From NCBI RefSeq assembly GCF_963678635.1, contig NC_087065.1, positions 67,241,374 to 67,305,373 on the forward strand: 64,000 nt of DNA. Direction: 5' to 3'. The notes beneath the pieces are model-generated. The model was not told where the DNA came from and did no database searches. It saw nothing but the letters and a program-made list of their open reading frames with translations. Shown one piece after another: positions 42,001 to 49,911 of the stretch; within the stretch, counting starts at the first letter, position 1, and each line of letters opens with the position of its first letter. Position numbers and translations under genes: made by a program. The stretch is from Symsagittifera roscoffensis (Eukaryota; Xenacoelomorpha; Acoela; Convolutidae).

Positions 42001-44237
42001 AATTGTGGTGTTAAGGTCATCATTAAGATTTCTGTCATCTTTGTGTTTTTATAGTCATGTGTATTTAATGAATATGCTTTTCGAACTAGTGTTTCGATTC
42101 GTACTGCTATTTGCTTGATGGTTTCGTTTGGTAATCTGCGAATTTCATTACATAAAACTCTTTGTTGTTGTTTGTTTCTTTCGGAGTCAAACATTTTTGA
42201 AAATTCCTGTGTAAACCTTTTCCAGTTTGATTTTATTTCTAGAGGTAGTACTGAAAACCATTTTTGGGCTGCGCCATCTAAGGTTGTTTGTATTAACGCT
42301 GTGCGTCGATGTATCCAATTTTGATGTAGTGGCGTATTAATTGGTTCTGGTCCAATATTTAAAATCAGGTTTGCTGTTACTGCATTTAAATAATCTTCTA
42401 CAGAATATTCAGGGTCTGTTCCTGTGAAAACCATTAAAGGTTTGTTTGATGTTATTGATGATCCACCCATAAGGTATGGATTCATTGTCATTTGTAATGA
42501 TTCTGCTGCATTTGGCATTTGAGAAAAATTCGAAAGTTGGTTTCTTGTTATTTCATGTTGTTGGAGATAATATGGGAGTGGTATTTCATTTTGCATTTGT
42601 AATGGTTGATACGAGTGTGCAGTCATTGGATTTTGTTGTTGAATTGGTTGAAAAGATTGTGTATTAATTAAATTTTGTTGTTGAATTGGTTGTTGATGTT
42701 GTGCATCTATTGGTTGTGGAGAAAAATTTCTATGATTTGTACGTGTTCTCTGTATTCCTTGTCTACGATATTCTTGAGTATTTTGTGCAAATATATCTGG
42801 TTGTAAGAAATCATCATCTGAGGATAAATAATCCATTTGATAAGATGTCTGTTTTTTATTTTTATTTTGTTGAAAAAATGGGTAATTTTCACTGTGATCC
42901 TGTGGAGGATTTGTTTGGAAATTTATTGAATTAGGTTGGGTCATTGGGTTATCCCAATTTCGAGATCTTGTATATTGGTTAAAATTTCTTTGTGGTTGGT
43001 TATATGTTTTTGATGGATGTGTATAATTATAATTATGGTCTGTAAAGTTGTTTCTAGTGAATGTTTTGCGTGTTTTTGATGGTATTGTCATGGGTCTGTA
43101 TGTTTGGTAATCCATATGTGAATATTTAGGGGCAACCGAAGGTTTAACGGTTGATTGTAAGGTTACCTGTGTTTGTGAAGGATTTGTATTTCTTGGTGTT
43201 GTTAAATTTGGGCGTATTGGTGAAATACTTTGTTGTGTAGTTGTTGTGTGTACAATTTCTTCATTTATGAAGTGTGATGGTGTCTGGATATCTTGTTGAG
43301 TAAGATTCCTAGTTCCATTGAGGTTTTCATTGTGTATAACTGTAGAGTTTAAACTATTATTTTGTGTATCGGGTAAAAATGTATTATAGTTTAATGGTGT
43401 TGCATCAATTGTTAATGGTATTACTCTTACATAATCTCTTATGTAAGATATTGTACCTATTGCTTGACTTGAGATTGATTGTGGAAAGCTTATAAATGCG
43501 GGATGAGACCATTCGGGGTCCCAAACATAATCTGATTGTTCTGTGATAGCGGTATCATCGTTCGAATTTTGGGGTCTAAAATTTTTTCTTGCTTGTGCAA
43601 TTAAATCAATATTGTGTGTGAAATAATCTATTATGAACCATGCCAAAATTTTTTGTAGATCGTGTTTTGTATGCTGTGAAACGTCGTCTTTCGTGAAATT
43701 TTCTTTAATGATGTTTAAATAACTAGAGAGTAGTGTGATTTCATGTCGTACTCTTAAATGTTTAGATGTTTCTGTCGGTGAGACATTTGTTATTGGGATT
43801 TCGTTTTCTAATATCGAAATATAACTATATATTATTGCGAAAACTTCATTGGTGAATATGGAGTTTGCTCTTTGTGAGTTATGATATTGGATGCTTTTTA
43901 TATATTCTGAAAAAACTTTTGAAAATTCTAAATCAAGATCGTCTGTTTGAATTGTATATTTTCTATTATTATGGTTTGGTGAGGTGAATTCTATGGAGTA
44001 GATTCCATACTGTTGTGTTATGTTGCATATATCTTTTAGATAGTGATCTATGATTTGTCTTTTGATTTTTACATCGGGGAACTCTGTTTTACATGGACTG
44101 ATTCCGGGTTCAAATAAATTTACGAGTAAATTTTGACAAAATATGTGTTGTCCTCTATCAGTATCTGCGTCTACTATAAAAGGAAAGATTTCATCATCAT
44201 CTGGACTTTCTTCACCTGGAGTGTGCGTTGAGCTCAT
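36015..44237 (-). CDS. Gag-Pol polyprotein, 2740 aa, single frame
   Basis: Intact. Approximate order: unique N-terminal domain 1-230; Gln/Asn/Pro-rich linker to 590; retrotransposon gag core 600-780 (GAAQKWFSVLP); CCHC knuckle near 840-855 (CNYCRRYGHSISEC); Asn/Arg/Ser/Tyr-rich tract 890-1075; aspartic protease DSGAES near 1228; reverse transcriptase with TADMNSAYNQMPLD near 1667 and YLDD near 1737; RNase H CDASNFGIGAALLQ near 1884; integrase zinc finger H-H-C-C 2247-2287; catalytic Asp near 2317, Asp near 2380 and Glu near 2416 with 35 residues between the last two; GPY-like LRKGPYQI near 2585; basic tail. No gag-pol frameshift exists, so the Gag to Pol ratio must be set another way. Typical Gypsy Gag-Pol is near 1200-1500 residues, so this is about twice as long. 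No chromodomain was seen. Confidence 0.95.
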   Translation of the reverse strand: MSSTHTPGEESPDDDEIFPFIVDADTDRGQHIFCQNLLVNLFEPGISPCKTEFPDVKIKRQIIDHYLKDICNITQQYGIYSIEFTSPNHNNRKYTIQTDDLDLEFSKVFSEYIKSIQYHNSQRANSIFTNEVFAIIYSYISILENEIPITNVSPTETSKHLRVRHEITLLSSYLNIIKENFTKDDVSQHTKHDLQKILAWFIIDYFTHNIDLIAQARKNFRPQNSNDDTAITEQSDYVWDPEWSHPAFISFPQSISSQAIGTISYIRDYVRVIPLTIDATPLNYNTFLPDTQNNSLNSTVIHNENLNGTRNLTQQDIQTPSHFINEEIVHTTTTQQSISPIRPNLTTPRNTNPSQTQVTLQSTVKPSVAPKYSHMDYQTYRPMTIPSKTRKTFTRNNFTDHNYNYTHPSKTYNQPQRNFNQYTRSRNWDNPMTQPNSINFQTNPPQDHSENYPFFQQNKNKKQTSYQMDYLSSDDDFLQPDIFAQNTQEYRRQGIQRTRTNHRNFSPQPIDAQHQQPIQQQNLINTQSFQPIQQQNPMTAHSYQPLQMQNEIPLPYYLQQHEITRNQLSNFSQMPNAAESLQMTMNPYLMGGSSITSNKPLMVFTGTDPEYSVEDYLNAVTANLILNIGPEPINTPLHQNWIHRRTALIQTTLDGAAQKWFSVLPLEIKSNWKRFTQEFSKMFDSERNKQQQRVLCNEIRRLPNETIKQIAVRIETLVRKAYSLNTHDYKNTKMTEILMMTLTPQLRKIAIKKRASHPSSIREPDLDFRKLVDKLEQAEITMKLEETENLKLQYVNRIETTPTNINNIQESETDLVEKITEILNIYEKNPNFKGKPSFKKWCNYCRRYGHSISECRQKQQDNQNKPQKYKEPNKSFYQYMKKDQNLPNKTVHSNNSSGKPLPNNANYTRNQSPYNSSYRGRSPERRNTYNSSQNHYNRPNSRNNYSRSNSNTQRFVSRSNSQSRNNYYPNNQSRNSSYNRNRNYSYNRNRSYSNNRNQNYPNNQSRNNSYNRSNYNRPNNNYQNRSRNNSQNRHPSYNNRYRNYSQSPHRNNNNYNNSNNRHRSSTPKHQRQINQVQSNPETTSDPPGIDDTVTDTLQLNQINCTSSDSESDTENTLSINMIKVENDYESVIYEQPFPSHIYENQSEFLQNYYTTPINSTPTTQETNEINTTDQTNKNTKTKCLNTNHIYQNIQKEQPKEKIWTIPFLLESPRNKEFQPPDLEIDFLIDSGAESNIINIPTWNEIKTLHPKLTPLETSSKLATAQGSTLINYGKIQLFLLPTRTMEQSKILNKPFKQIFHITDIKYNIIGIPFISKYIPTINILNSKILIKDKYTKTKETSLTFFQRLNKQPPFFSKFYPIFNKQRKHLKPLSGNIYNFSIKQVHQYDKEQNKQKFYMSEFEFKPIHKFFKITISSIKYLKNSNSDIISLHVYNNTPYQVTLPLGLLGYCETNATISPIHEKAYRVNNILQLLDICQSTILNEELSINNIISNENRNTDYFTKTPYFKPTFNISNYTEDQQKFLTMFNFQHSQITQDEFEKLAKQLIKYSSVYATSKFDVGKTSSSLHLPLKPDAVFKKQRASKVPIHLHDKVNRLLDILEQYNIISPVNKEEQPKGNTFINPVIILAKGESLKIVLDARYLNSLIDESKCNWPIEPIQVILTKINGKYFTTADMNSAYNQMPLDEQSRRLTQFVIGNQQYEFNRLFYGISIGPAAFSAFMSKIFRPLILKKNAITYLDDVFMQSQTKDEMFKVLEKYHQILQNENLKAAPDKSHFFLTRVKFLGHNIERKTITPLKSRIDAIQKLQPPTNKKKIQEFLGMLNFLSKYVYKMQLYLRPFYNILRQQNNFEWNTEHQTRFEEIKKLLTEQISNTIPDSNQPFYAMCDASNFGIGAALLQSHNGTNKMNLISANSRLFTQAELRLSTLMRECTAIIYTLTEYEFLILGSKHPTVLFTDHKPIIFLFTQKSNPNHRVYRFQLILMKFPNLHIVWTAGKNLALPDTLSRNTPPELLTRKTTVEIPKNIKFYLAENETSPRLECKYAVKTDIEQSQINNLQHFPLYLDCQNNHYEVDLLGTSTFKPIPYSQWIKNNTQQKRTKQHPPKKDHFPLIEKEDLTDKINLSGPQTNDSKYTINQVFDLHDPLDTIPLSKFEIENIFLPPTETITISTLKQYQNLDPIIRQLKSWHKYKTKPVKADTTILGNKTLLRYFRKFNNTTINENTDLLEYNLNESTVPCLPLSVILIAFNISHTQNIKGHSGSEKTYSNFIQNFYFPNAPIWIKVLCNDCIVCQLNKPYPNQKQIAQKQDFKGQSLYFNHRISFDTKGPISPSSEGNSYIMVIVDAFTHYVALNPVPHCNAYYAYTTLYEHWIAKFGLPEILVTDNGTEFINNEIITLCHLYNIKHKPRTSHAPWTNGLVEGMNRSLQEYLRCIINGNDTKYTEWSADVKLFPLAYNSQITTTLGMSPYEMVFNQKPRKPIMFTANSHKNAQGYCQPNKDSICYNLPLHTHDEDHFHHSQILKLASGTHTEWILNRDKKHNEIYQKITKKLLQRQNINEQINSRFTPASDLKIGTFVLIPNFNTQKGISKKLQPLRKGPYQIIAKPTDVTYKITDSNKKEIVQHRNNLLPYYPKEYALRELTQLYSFTGLKIIQNEPHLKNTEQNDNPTENQNTKPTATKNNTQNHKESPKQRKNRKMTEQIIPQEQIDKSENRKTTRLRNQPRKNYKIFIPQSKILKKVEFQK

Positions 44238-44679
44238 TTTTTCGTTCGATGACTGTTAATATGTAATTATTAATGTGTCGAATTGGTTGATTCCAATTGT
44301 ATAAGTGTACTGGTTTGTGTTTGTACTGCTTTTTTATTCTTCTTTTTCCTCTTTTTGATGAATTTGAAGTTGTTTCTGAGTCAGAAAAATATAATTGATC
44401 GTGAATTGGGCAATTTCTATCTATTGATTCTTTTAGTTTGTAAAGTTCGTCTAAACTGTTGGTTTCTGATTCTGAAAATGCGTTTCGATTTTTTGAAAAT
44501 CTTTTTCGTGTTATTTGTCTTTGTTTCGTTATTATTTTTCTTTTTAGTGTTTGTCGTTTTGTTCGAATGTATCCAACTGTTTGTGTATGAGGTGTGATTA
44601 CAAGGTCGTATTTTTTGTTATCTATTTCACAATTGTGTAAAACGATTGTTTGTTTATTTCCTAGGTTTTTAAATGACAT
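44212..44679 (-). CDS. 155-aa basic ORF A preceding gag, copy 2
   Basis: Intact and the same length as in copy 1. Overlaps the gag start by 26 nt in a different frame. Basic cluster KRGKRRIKKQYKHK near residues 109-122 after a Ser/Thr/Asp stretch (YFSDSETTSNSS). A run of six A's precedes the gag ATG in both copies. The role could be RNA binding, nuclear export or nucleic-acid chaperoning, but nothing identifies it. Confidence 0.7.
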   Translation of the reverse strand: MSFKNLGNKQTIVLHNCEIDNKKYDLVITPHTQTVGYIRTKRQTLKRKIITKQRQITRKRFSKNRNAFSESETNSLDELYKLKESIDRNCPIHDQLYFSDSETTSNSSKRGKRRIKKQYKHKPVHLYNWNQPIRHINNYILTVIERKNELNAHSR

Positions 44680-45196
44680 AAGGTTTAGGATGACGGATGC
44701 AAAAGGTTGTTAAATGATTTCTATTTTCTTAAACTGTTAGTTCTTACGATTTTTTGGTTAGCTTAACCTGGGTCTATTTGTTCAGGGTTGGAGAGAAAGG
44801 TATATCGATTCCGAAGAATGATTTTTTACTTTCTCGTGGCTAGTATAAGTTAAGGTGTTAACTTACTTAATCTTACTTAGGGGTAGTGATTGTGTTCGAG
44901 GGTTGGAGAATAGTAAATCGATCCACAAGGTTCAGGTATAATTAGAACGCGAGTAGTTCGTTAGATACTATTTTAAACTTACTAAGTCTAAGATTTATCC
45001 TGGGTCTGGTAAGAGGGGGGGTCAAGTGAAGGATGAATAACCGAAGTTCTTCACTGTTTATCCTAATTTGAATGATTAGTTTTGTTTAAAAATTTCTATT
45101 AGTCTTAGGTCTTTAGAAAGGGTTGGGTAGTGAATCGACGTTTGAGGTCGTTAGACACTAATTAAGTGGGTGGGGGAGAACAAAGTTGTTCTGTTT

Positions 45197-45221
45197 GATC
45201 CAAGGATAAGCCTTGATGATC
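45197..45221 (-). repeat. Leader hairpin 2 of copy 2
   Basis: GATC-bounded hairpin with CAAGG and CCTTG arms. Its loop is CTTAT, the same as hairpin 1. Confidence 0.7.
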
Positions 45222-45256
45222 AAATTTGAAATTTAATTAAGTAGAAAATGATTTAA

Positions 45257-45281
45257 GATCCAAGGATAAGCCTTGATGATC
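45257..45281 (-). repeat. Leader hairpin 1 of copy 2
   Basis: Same 25-nt motif, 60 bp upstream of the second in sense orientation, preceding the gag-side leader modules. Confidence 0.7.
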
Positions 45282-45611
45282 TGGTTTTAAAATTAAGTGA
45301 ATTTAAGTTTTAATAAAATTTTAAATGTGTGTAAAGGAAAGATTTAGTGTTTTGATGATGTTAGTTGGTTTATAATTGCTGTTATGTTTTAGGTGATAGA
45401 GCTGGAACAACAGGATGATTTATGATTACTAACCATTTATTGTCATGCTACTAATTTTTATTTTTATTTTTCAATAAATATTTTTCAAACATATTTTGTA
45501 TATTACTGCAGAGTTTTAGGAGAACGATCTTAGATCTTTTTATCAATCGTTATTGTATATTAATAATTTTGTTTAGCGCCTGAAATGATTTTGAAGAGTA
45601 ACTTCAAGGTT

Positions 45612-45845
45612 TTATGTTTGCAAATGGAAATCTAAATTCATTGCAAGTAGTATTCGAAATATAAAAGTTTGTTCTGGCTTTTGCCGAACTATCATATAAC
45701 TATACGGCAAGTTTCTACTTTGTCGTATGTCGTCTTTGGTTCGAGGTCTTCTTCCAATTCCGGGTAGTTCTGTTATGGTTCGGAATATTGGCTCTGATCT
45801 ATTGAGTCGGAGAGACATTTCAATTAAATTATTGTCGTATAACAT
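45612..45845 (-). CDS. 77-aa ORF0 upstream of gag, copy 2
   Basis: Same start, stop and length as 8652-8885, with substitutions such as H/Y, D/N, R/T and T/E. Upstream extension of the frame is closed by TAG here. Unidentified; the coding case rests on conserved length between two copies about 10% diverged in nearby noncoding DNA. Confidence 0.4.
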   Translation of the reverse strand: MLYDNNLIEMSLRLNRSEPIFRTITELPGIGRRPRTKDDIRQSRNLPYSYMIVRQKPEQTFIFRILLAMNLDFHLQT

Positions 45846-45912
45846 TTTGTAAATGTTTTTGTCTAATTTCTAATCTATTTTGGTTAATTCTAATCTATTA
45901 AGGTCTTGTTCG

Positions 45913-45930
45913 AGACTTATGGTCGCACCA
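45913..45930 (-). promoter_or_regulatory. Candidate tRNA primer binding site, copy 2
   Basis: On the minus strand TGGTGCGACC starts two bases after the 5' LTR (LTR end at 45933), identical to copy 1. Confidence 0.55.
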
Positions 45931-45932
45931 GA

Positions 45933-46342
45933 TGAGTTAGGACCGATGTGGTTAACTCATAGAGTAATTTCGGATAGGGTACACCGTCTGCTCGTCACGC
46001 TATCTTATTTTCGGCCGGATAGATTCGTGCAACTTCTTAGTCTAATACCGATCCTAATCTTACTCTTATACTATCTAGTCTCAGGTTGTTTAACTAGTCT
46101 CTGCTAGGCTCAATAGATCTAGGGTATACTGGTTTAATGCGGCTGCTGAAGTGCTCGGGAGAGTCCAACTAATTTCTAAGTTAAATTCAAATCTCTCTGG
46201 TGCTGAAATTACAAGTAACTTCAGCACTTACAAATAAGTGGGTTGTTAGTTAGATGGATCATGATTGGTTAATATTAAATACTTTACATTGGTAAAACAT
46301 TTAATTTATCCAATCATAAAATATAGTTTAGATCAGGTTCCA
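45933..46342 (-). repeat. 5' LTR of copy 2
   Basis: 410 bp, TG/CA ends on the minus strand, one difference from its 3' partner. ATAG follows at 46343. Confidence 0.95.
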
Positions 46343-46346
46343 ATAG
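46343..46346. repeat. Target site duplication ATAG, right of copy 2
   Basis: ATAG directly follows the copy 2 LTR and is the partner of 27419-27422. Confidence 0.85.
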
Positions 46347-49300
46347 GTCTATCCAGTTTCACAAATTGAATAGTTTTCCTTGCTTTCATTAAGAATCAAT
46401 TTCACCCCGGAAAATGAATTGTTTGAACTTACGTTGACCTTTTACCTAATTTTTCATCGGCCACAAAAAAAAACATCATTTAAGCTATATAGGAAAAACG
46501 ATTTATTATTTTTTTTTTCATAGGTTTGACGTGAATGAATCGAAATGTGTGACACTAATAAGTAAGTCAATCAGGTTATTTTGCTCTGCAAAAAAGAAAA
46601 TTATTTTCATATGTGCGACGAACCAAATGCCCAATAAGCTCGACCATCAGTCAGTTTAGGACAGTTTAAAATTACTTTTATGTGGTCCTAAACTGTCTGA
46701 TCTATTTCAACGCTTATTCGTTTCAAACATCCGGCCTGACTCAAACAACTCCAAAATGCGATACAATTTTTCCTATAACTTGAACAAATGACAAGACTTG
46801 TGGAGCACATATTGTTACAGCGGCTGGTTAGTCTATGTGTTCATTTCGAAAATTGCCCAATGATAAGAAAACCCCGTAATTGAAATAACTAGTAATTTCA
46901 GTTCTTTTTGCAAAATTTCAATTCATTCCTTCCGTTTTTGATATTCTAAGTCTTCTTCGGTTTAGTTTTCAAGCCGCGGTCTTTTCTTCTCTTCTCTGTC
47001 TTCAATGTTTTTGTTTTCATCTGTTCAACACAAGGTAGTCTGCTAGCTTCTGAAGAACAACAACAAAAAATCAAATTACAGAAAAAAAATTTGAAGTAAC
47101 TTTTTGGAATTCAGTGACAAAAAGAAGTTTTGCCATAAGGCAAAATGACATGAACCTAGACGAAAAAAAAAAGAAAAACGGAACTTTTTTGTGAATACAA
47201 CTTTCTGAAATATAGCAAACAGAAAATTCAATAAATTTTAAAAAAAAGAACTAAGTAAACTGAAAAAAGTTTGAAAATATCTCACGTTAGCAATATATCA
47301 CAAGCAATTTAGTGTAATTTTTTTAATATCACTTTAGAATGGTTTTTGCTATTCTAACTTGCAATTGTGCGTTTGGGCAAGAACAATTGAACCATTTTTT
47401 TTACCAAGTTTCCCTAATGAAAATGCCATATGAAGTTTTTAAACAATTTTCAATTGTAAATCTACAAAACTGGGAAACTCTTAAAACGCCTTTTCATGAA
47501 AAACTAAACCAAAAAAACTTTTTATGGGTAGATCTGTTTTTTTCCACTAAGAATTCTAAAAAAAAAACGTTTTTTCACAAAAAAAATGCTTTTTTGTAAT
47601 GGAAGAGCGTGTTTTGCCTTCACTGTAACAAATATAATTGAATTCATTTTAGAACCAAATCACAAAAGCAAACTGTGAAAGTCAAACAACAAGTATGGCC
47701 AATCAACATTTAAGCCAATAAAATAAATAGGTGAAAAATTAAACTGGAAAAACTCAGAAACCCTTTCAATTAGGTTAGTAAAGGCCGTTCAATCTAAAGG
47801 TGGGTTTTTATCAACAAAGCATTCTTTCAAGTTTTTCTAATTAGAGCGTCTCATATCAACTTAACTGCTTTCATAAAAGCACTAATTTTTAAAACTTTCT
47901 TTCTGTTGTTTTTACAGCATAGCATTGTAAGAATTTTTCCTGAAAAAAAAAACAAAGAACAAAAACACCTGTAATGAACTATTTAATTAAAAACCTTTGA
48001 TCTTTTGTACATTAATGTAGGAAATTTGAACGTCAATATCAGTCCTGTTCGAATTTAATTGGGCTGATATACCTTGCAGGTTTGAGTGGGACGACCATTC
48101 GTAACAGGCGGCAAATCGTAACAGGCGACAATTCGCAACAAGCGACAATTCGTAACAAGGCATTGGCATGTAGAATACGCTGGCTCCGCTTTGCTCCGCT
48201 TCGCTGACATCTGGCACAAAAGGACAACTTTGCGTGGAGAAGTGTTCCCCGCTTAATCTACTGTTACGAATTGTCGCTTGTTAAGAATTGTTGCTTGTTA
48301 CGAATTGTAGCGTGTTACGAGTTTTCGCCTGTTACGAATTTTTGCCTCGTCAGGCAGGTTTGCTAGTCCCTCGAAACAAAACATTTTACAGAAAATGCCG
48401 TCGGATATCGGCTCTTAGCATCAACGCACGCTAAGCAAGCCCACCCCTAAGTCTTTTAGAAGGATTTGATAGTTGCCGCTGGCTCTGTTTAATCAAACTA
48501 TTGCTACTTGCCAAAATCAGTTTGTTTTTCCCGGTTTTTTAAATTGTTTTTGTGTGGATTTCTGTTTTTCTGAGTTTGATGTACACTCAATTTCCTAGCC
48601 TACCCAAAGTTTCTGGCTTTGGTCTCTGAAGGTCAAAGAAAACTGGTTTCAGAATGCTTGCCAATTGAAGCAAAAGCGTTTTAAAGAGTGTGAAAAAGCA
48701 CCATCATCGACAACAGAAGTTTGCAATAGCTATAATCATGCCTTTTTCAAATTAACAAAAATAATAAAAACTGGGTCAATAAGTGTTTTTTTATTTCGCT
48801 GGGAATTCTAAAATTTAAAGTACACCTTCGAAAGTAAATGCGCTCAGGTTTTTGGGGCCCTTACATTTTCGTGACTGGAAAGCGAGACAAGTTTTCTTAG
48901 CAAATGAGGTTGACTTGAGCTTACAAAAAAAAAACAAATACAAACCGCAAAAAAATTAAACTTAAACGTGGTCAAATTTTTAATATTTTTTTTTCAAAAA
49001 AACGACAAGAAGTTTCTTCATTTCGTTCTGTCACACTAAAAATTGGTTATGAGGAAACCAATTTAGACTAAAATTCAAAGCATTGCCAACTGACTTTGTT
49101 GAAAAAATCTCAACTTTCGAAATTCAAAGAAAAAAAAGTGCCCTTTAAGCAGCTTTTTGATTTTTTAGAACAATTTATGAGTGGCGCTTTTTGAAACCCT
49201 TAACCCAACTTGAGAAATCTGAATCAATATGTAGAGTTTTTATTCCGCTGGAAATCTAAAAACTAAATTCCACTTTCGAAACCAGAAATCGTTCACGTTT

Positions 49301-49741
49301 TTTCGCGCCATTTCAACATTCGTATTTGGCGAGTGCTGATTACGTAAATATCAGCAGATGAATTTAATTTGAACTCATTTAGTGCATATGAATTCAAGTG
49401 CATCCATAAATGCTTTAATTTGTATGAATGCACATCTGTAGTTATCAGAGCATTTCAAGACGTTTTCCTGAAAAAAAAAACAAAAAAAAATCAGCAAGAC
49501 CTTTATAAAGAGTACTCATTACGTTGATTACTCTTAAACAGTTGCTTAATCAAGCTTATAGTTTTTCCCATTTTAGAGTTTTGATGTGTGTTGGTTAATC
49601 AATCAAAAAAATGTGAAAAAAAATTAAATGGACAATTATTTCAGCTTAATTTGGAAATAAATGGAAAATTAGACTGAAATGATTGGTGTGTTAAAAACAA
49701 CCTTATTTATTTTTGGAAGCAGATAAATGATACTGACTTAC
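46347..49741. other. AT-rich intron or intergenic DNA beside the host gene
   Basis: No supported exon on either strand. The only notable structure is the fold-back minisatellite at 48100-48347. The 86-aa plus ORF at 47339-47599 lies in low-complexity AT-rich sequence and has no coding signature I trust. Whether this is an intron or the downstream flank of the host gene cannot be decided here. Confidence 0.5.
48100..48347. repeat. Fold-back array of a 17-bp repeat
   Basis: The left arm, 48100-48159, has 3.5 copies of a unit like CGTAACAGGCGACAATT. The right arm, 48261-48347, has about five copies of the same unit in inverse orientation. Between them lie about 100 bp of non-repeat sequence (48160-48260), locally GC-richer. 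The arms would fold into an imperfect hairpin. Confidence 0.85.
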
Positions 49742-49911
49742 TTGGCCTGCAACTGGTGTTTGGGATGGCAGAGGTGAGTAGGTCATCTGGGACCAGCAGT
49801 CTGCGCTCTTTTCTCCGGCAGCACCACCAGCTGTTTTGTTAGATGTCTTCGGTCGATCAACTCCTCTTTCTCCTAATAGGGGGTTAGGCTTCGGACTTTC
49901 ATTTCTGCAAT
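49742..49911 (-). CDS. Host gene exon g (170 nt)
   Basis: Acceptor TTGCAG|ATTGCAG and donor GGCCAA|GTAAGTC. It enters with two bases completing a codon and ends in phase 0. It encodes NESPKPNPLLGERGVDRPK, then TSNKTAGGAAGEKSADCW and a Ser/Pro-rich end. It joins exon f in frame without a stop. This is the last exon I can see; the 3' end of the gene is not identified. Confidence 0.75.

Larger units (their letters stand above)
44680..45611 (-). promoter_or_regulatory. Long structured leader of copy 2
   Basis: Keeps the twin GATC-bounded hairpins (45257-45281 and 45197-45221) and the TCCAACCCT-type modules. Of the GTAAGT donor-like sites it keeps those near 44985 and 44875; one of the paired sites is now GTAAGA. 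No ORF is supported. Confidence 0.5.
27423..46342 (-). mobile_element. Giant Ty3/Gypsy-type LTR retroelement with env, copy 2 (nearly intact)
   Basis: An 18,920-bp element in minus orientation with 410-bp LTRs differing at one site by eye. It is flanked by the direct repeat ATAG (27419-27422 and 46343-46346). The order is as in copy 1. The 77-aa ORF, 155-aa ORF, 2740-aa Gag-Pol, both small membrane ORFs, the AUG-less frame and the 872-aa Env are all open. Only the 602-codon ORF X shows a lesion (one lost base). It is therefore a recent insertion and the better reference copy. Different target duplications show that it inserted independently of copy 1. Confidence 0.95.

Noticed and set aside
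8155-46342. The inverted pair as an assembly artefact
   Set aside because: Distinct perfect target duplications, different LTR variants and different mutations in each copy show two real insertions.
47987-48227. Minus-strand ORFs over the 17-bp fold-back repeat
   Set aside because: Generated by the repeat; no splice or homology support.
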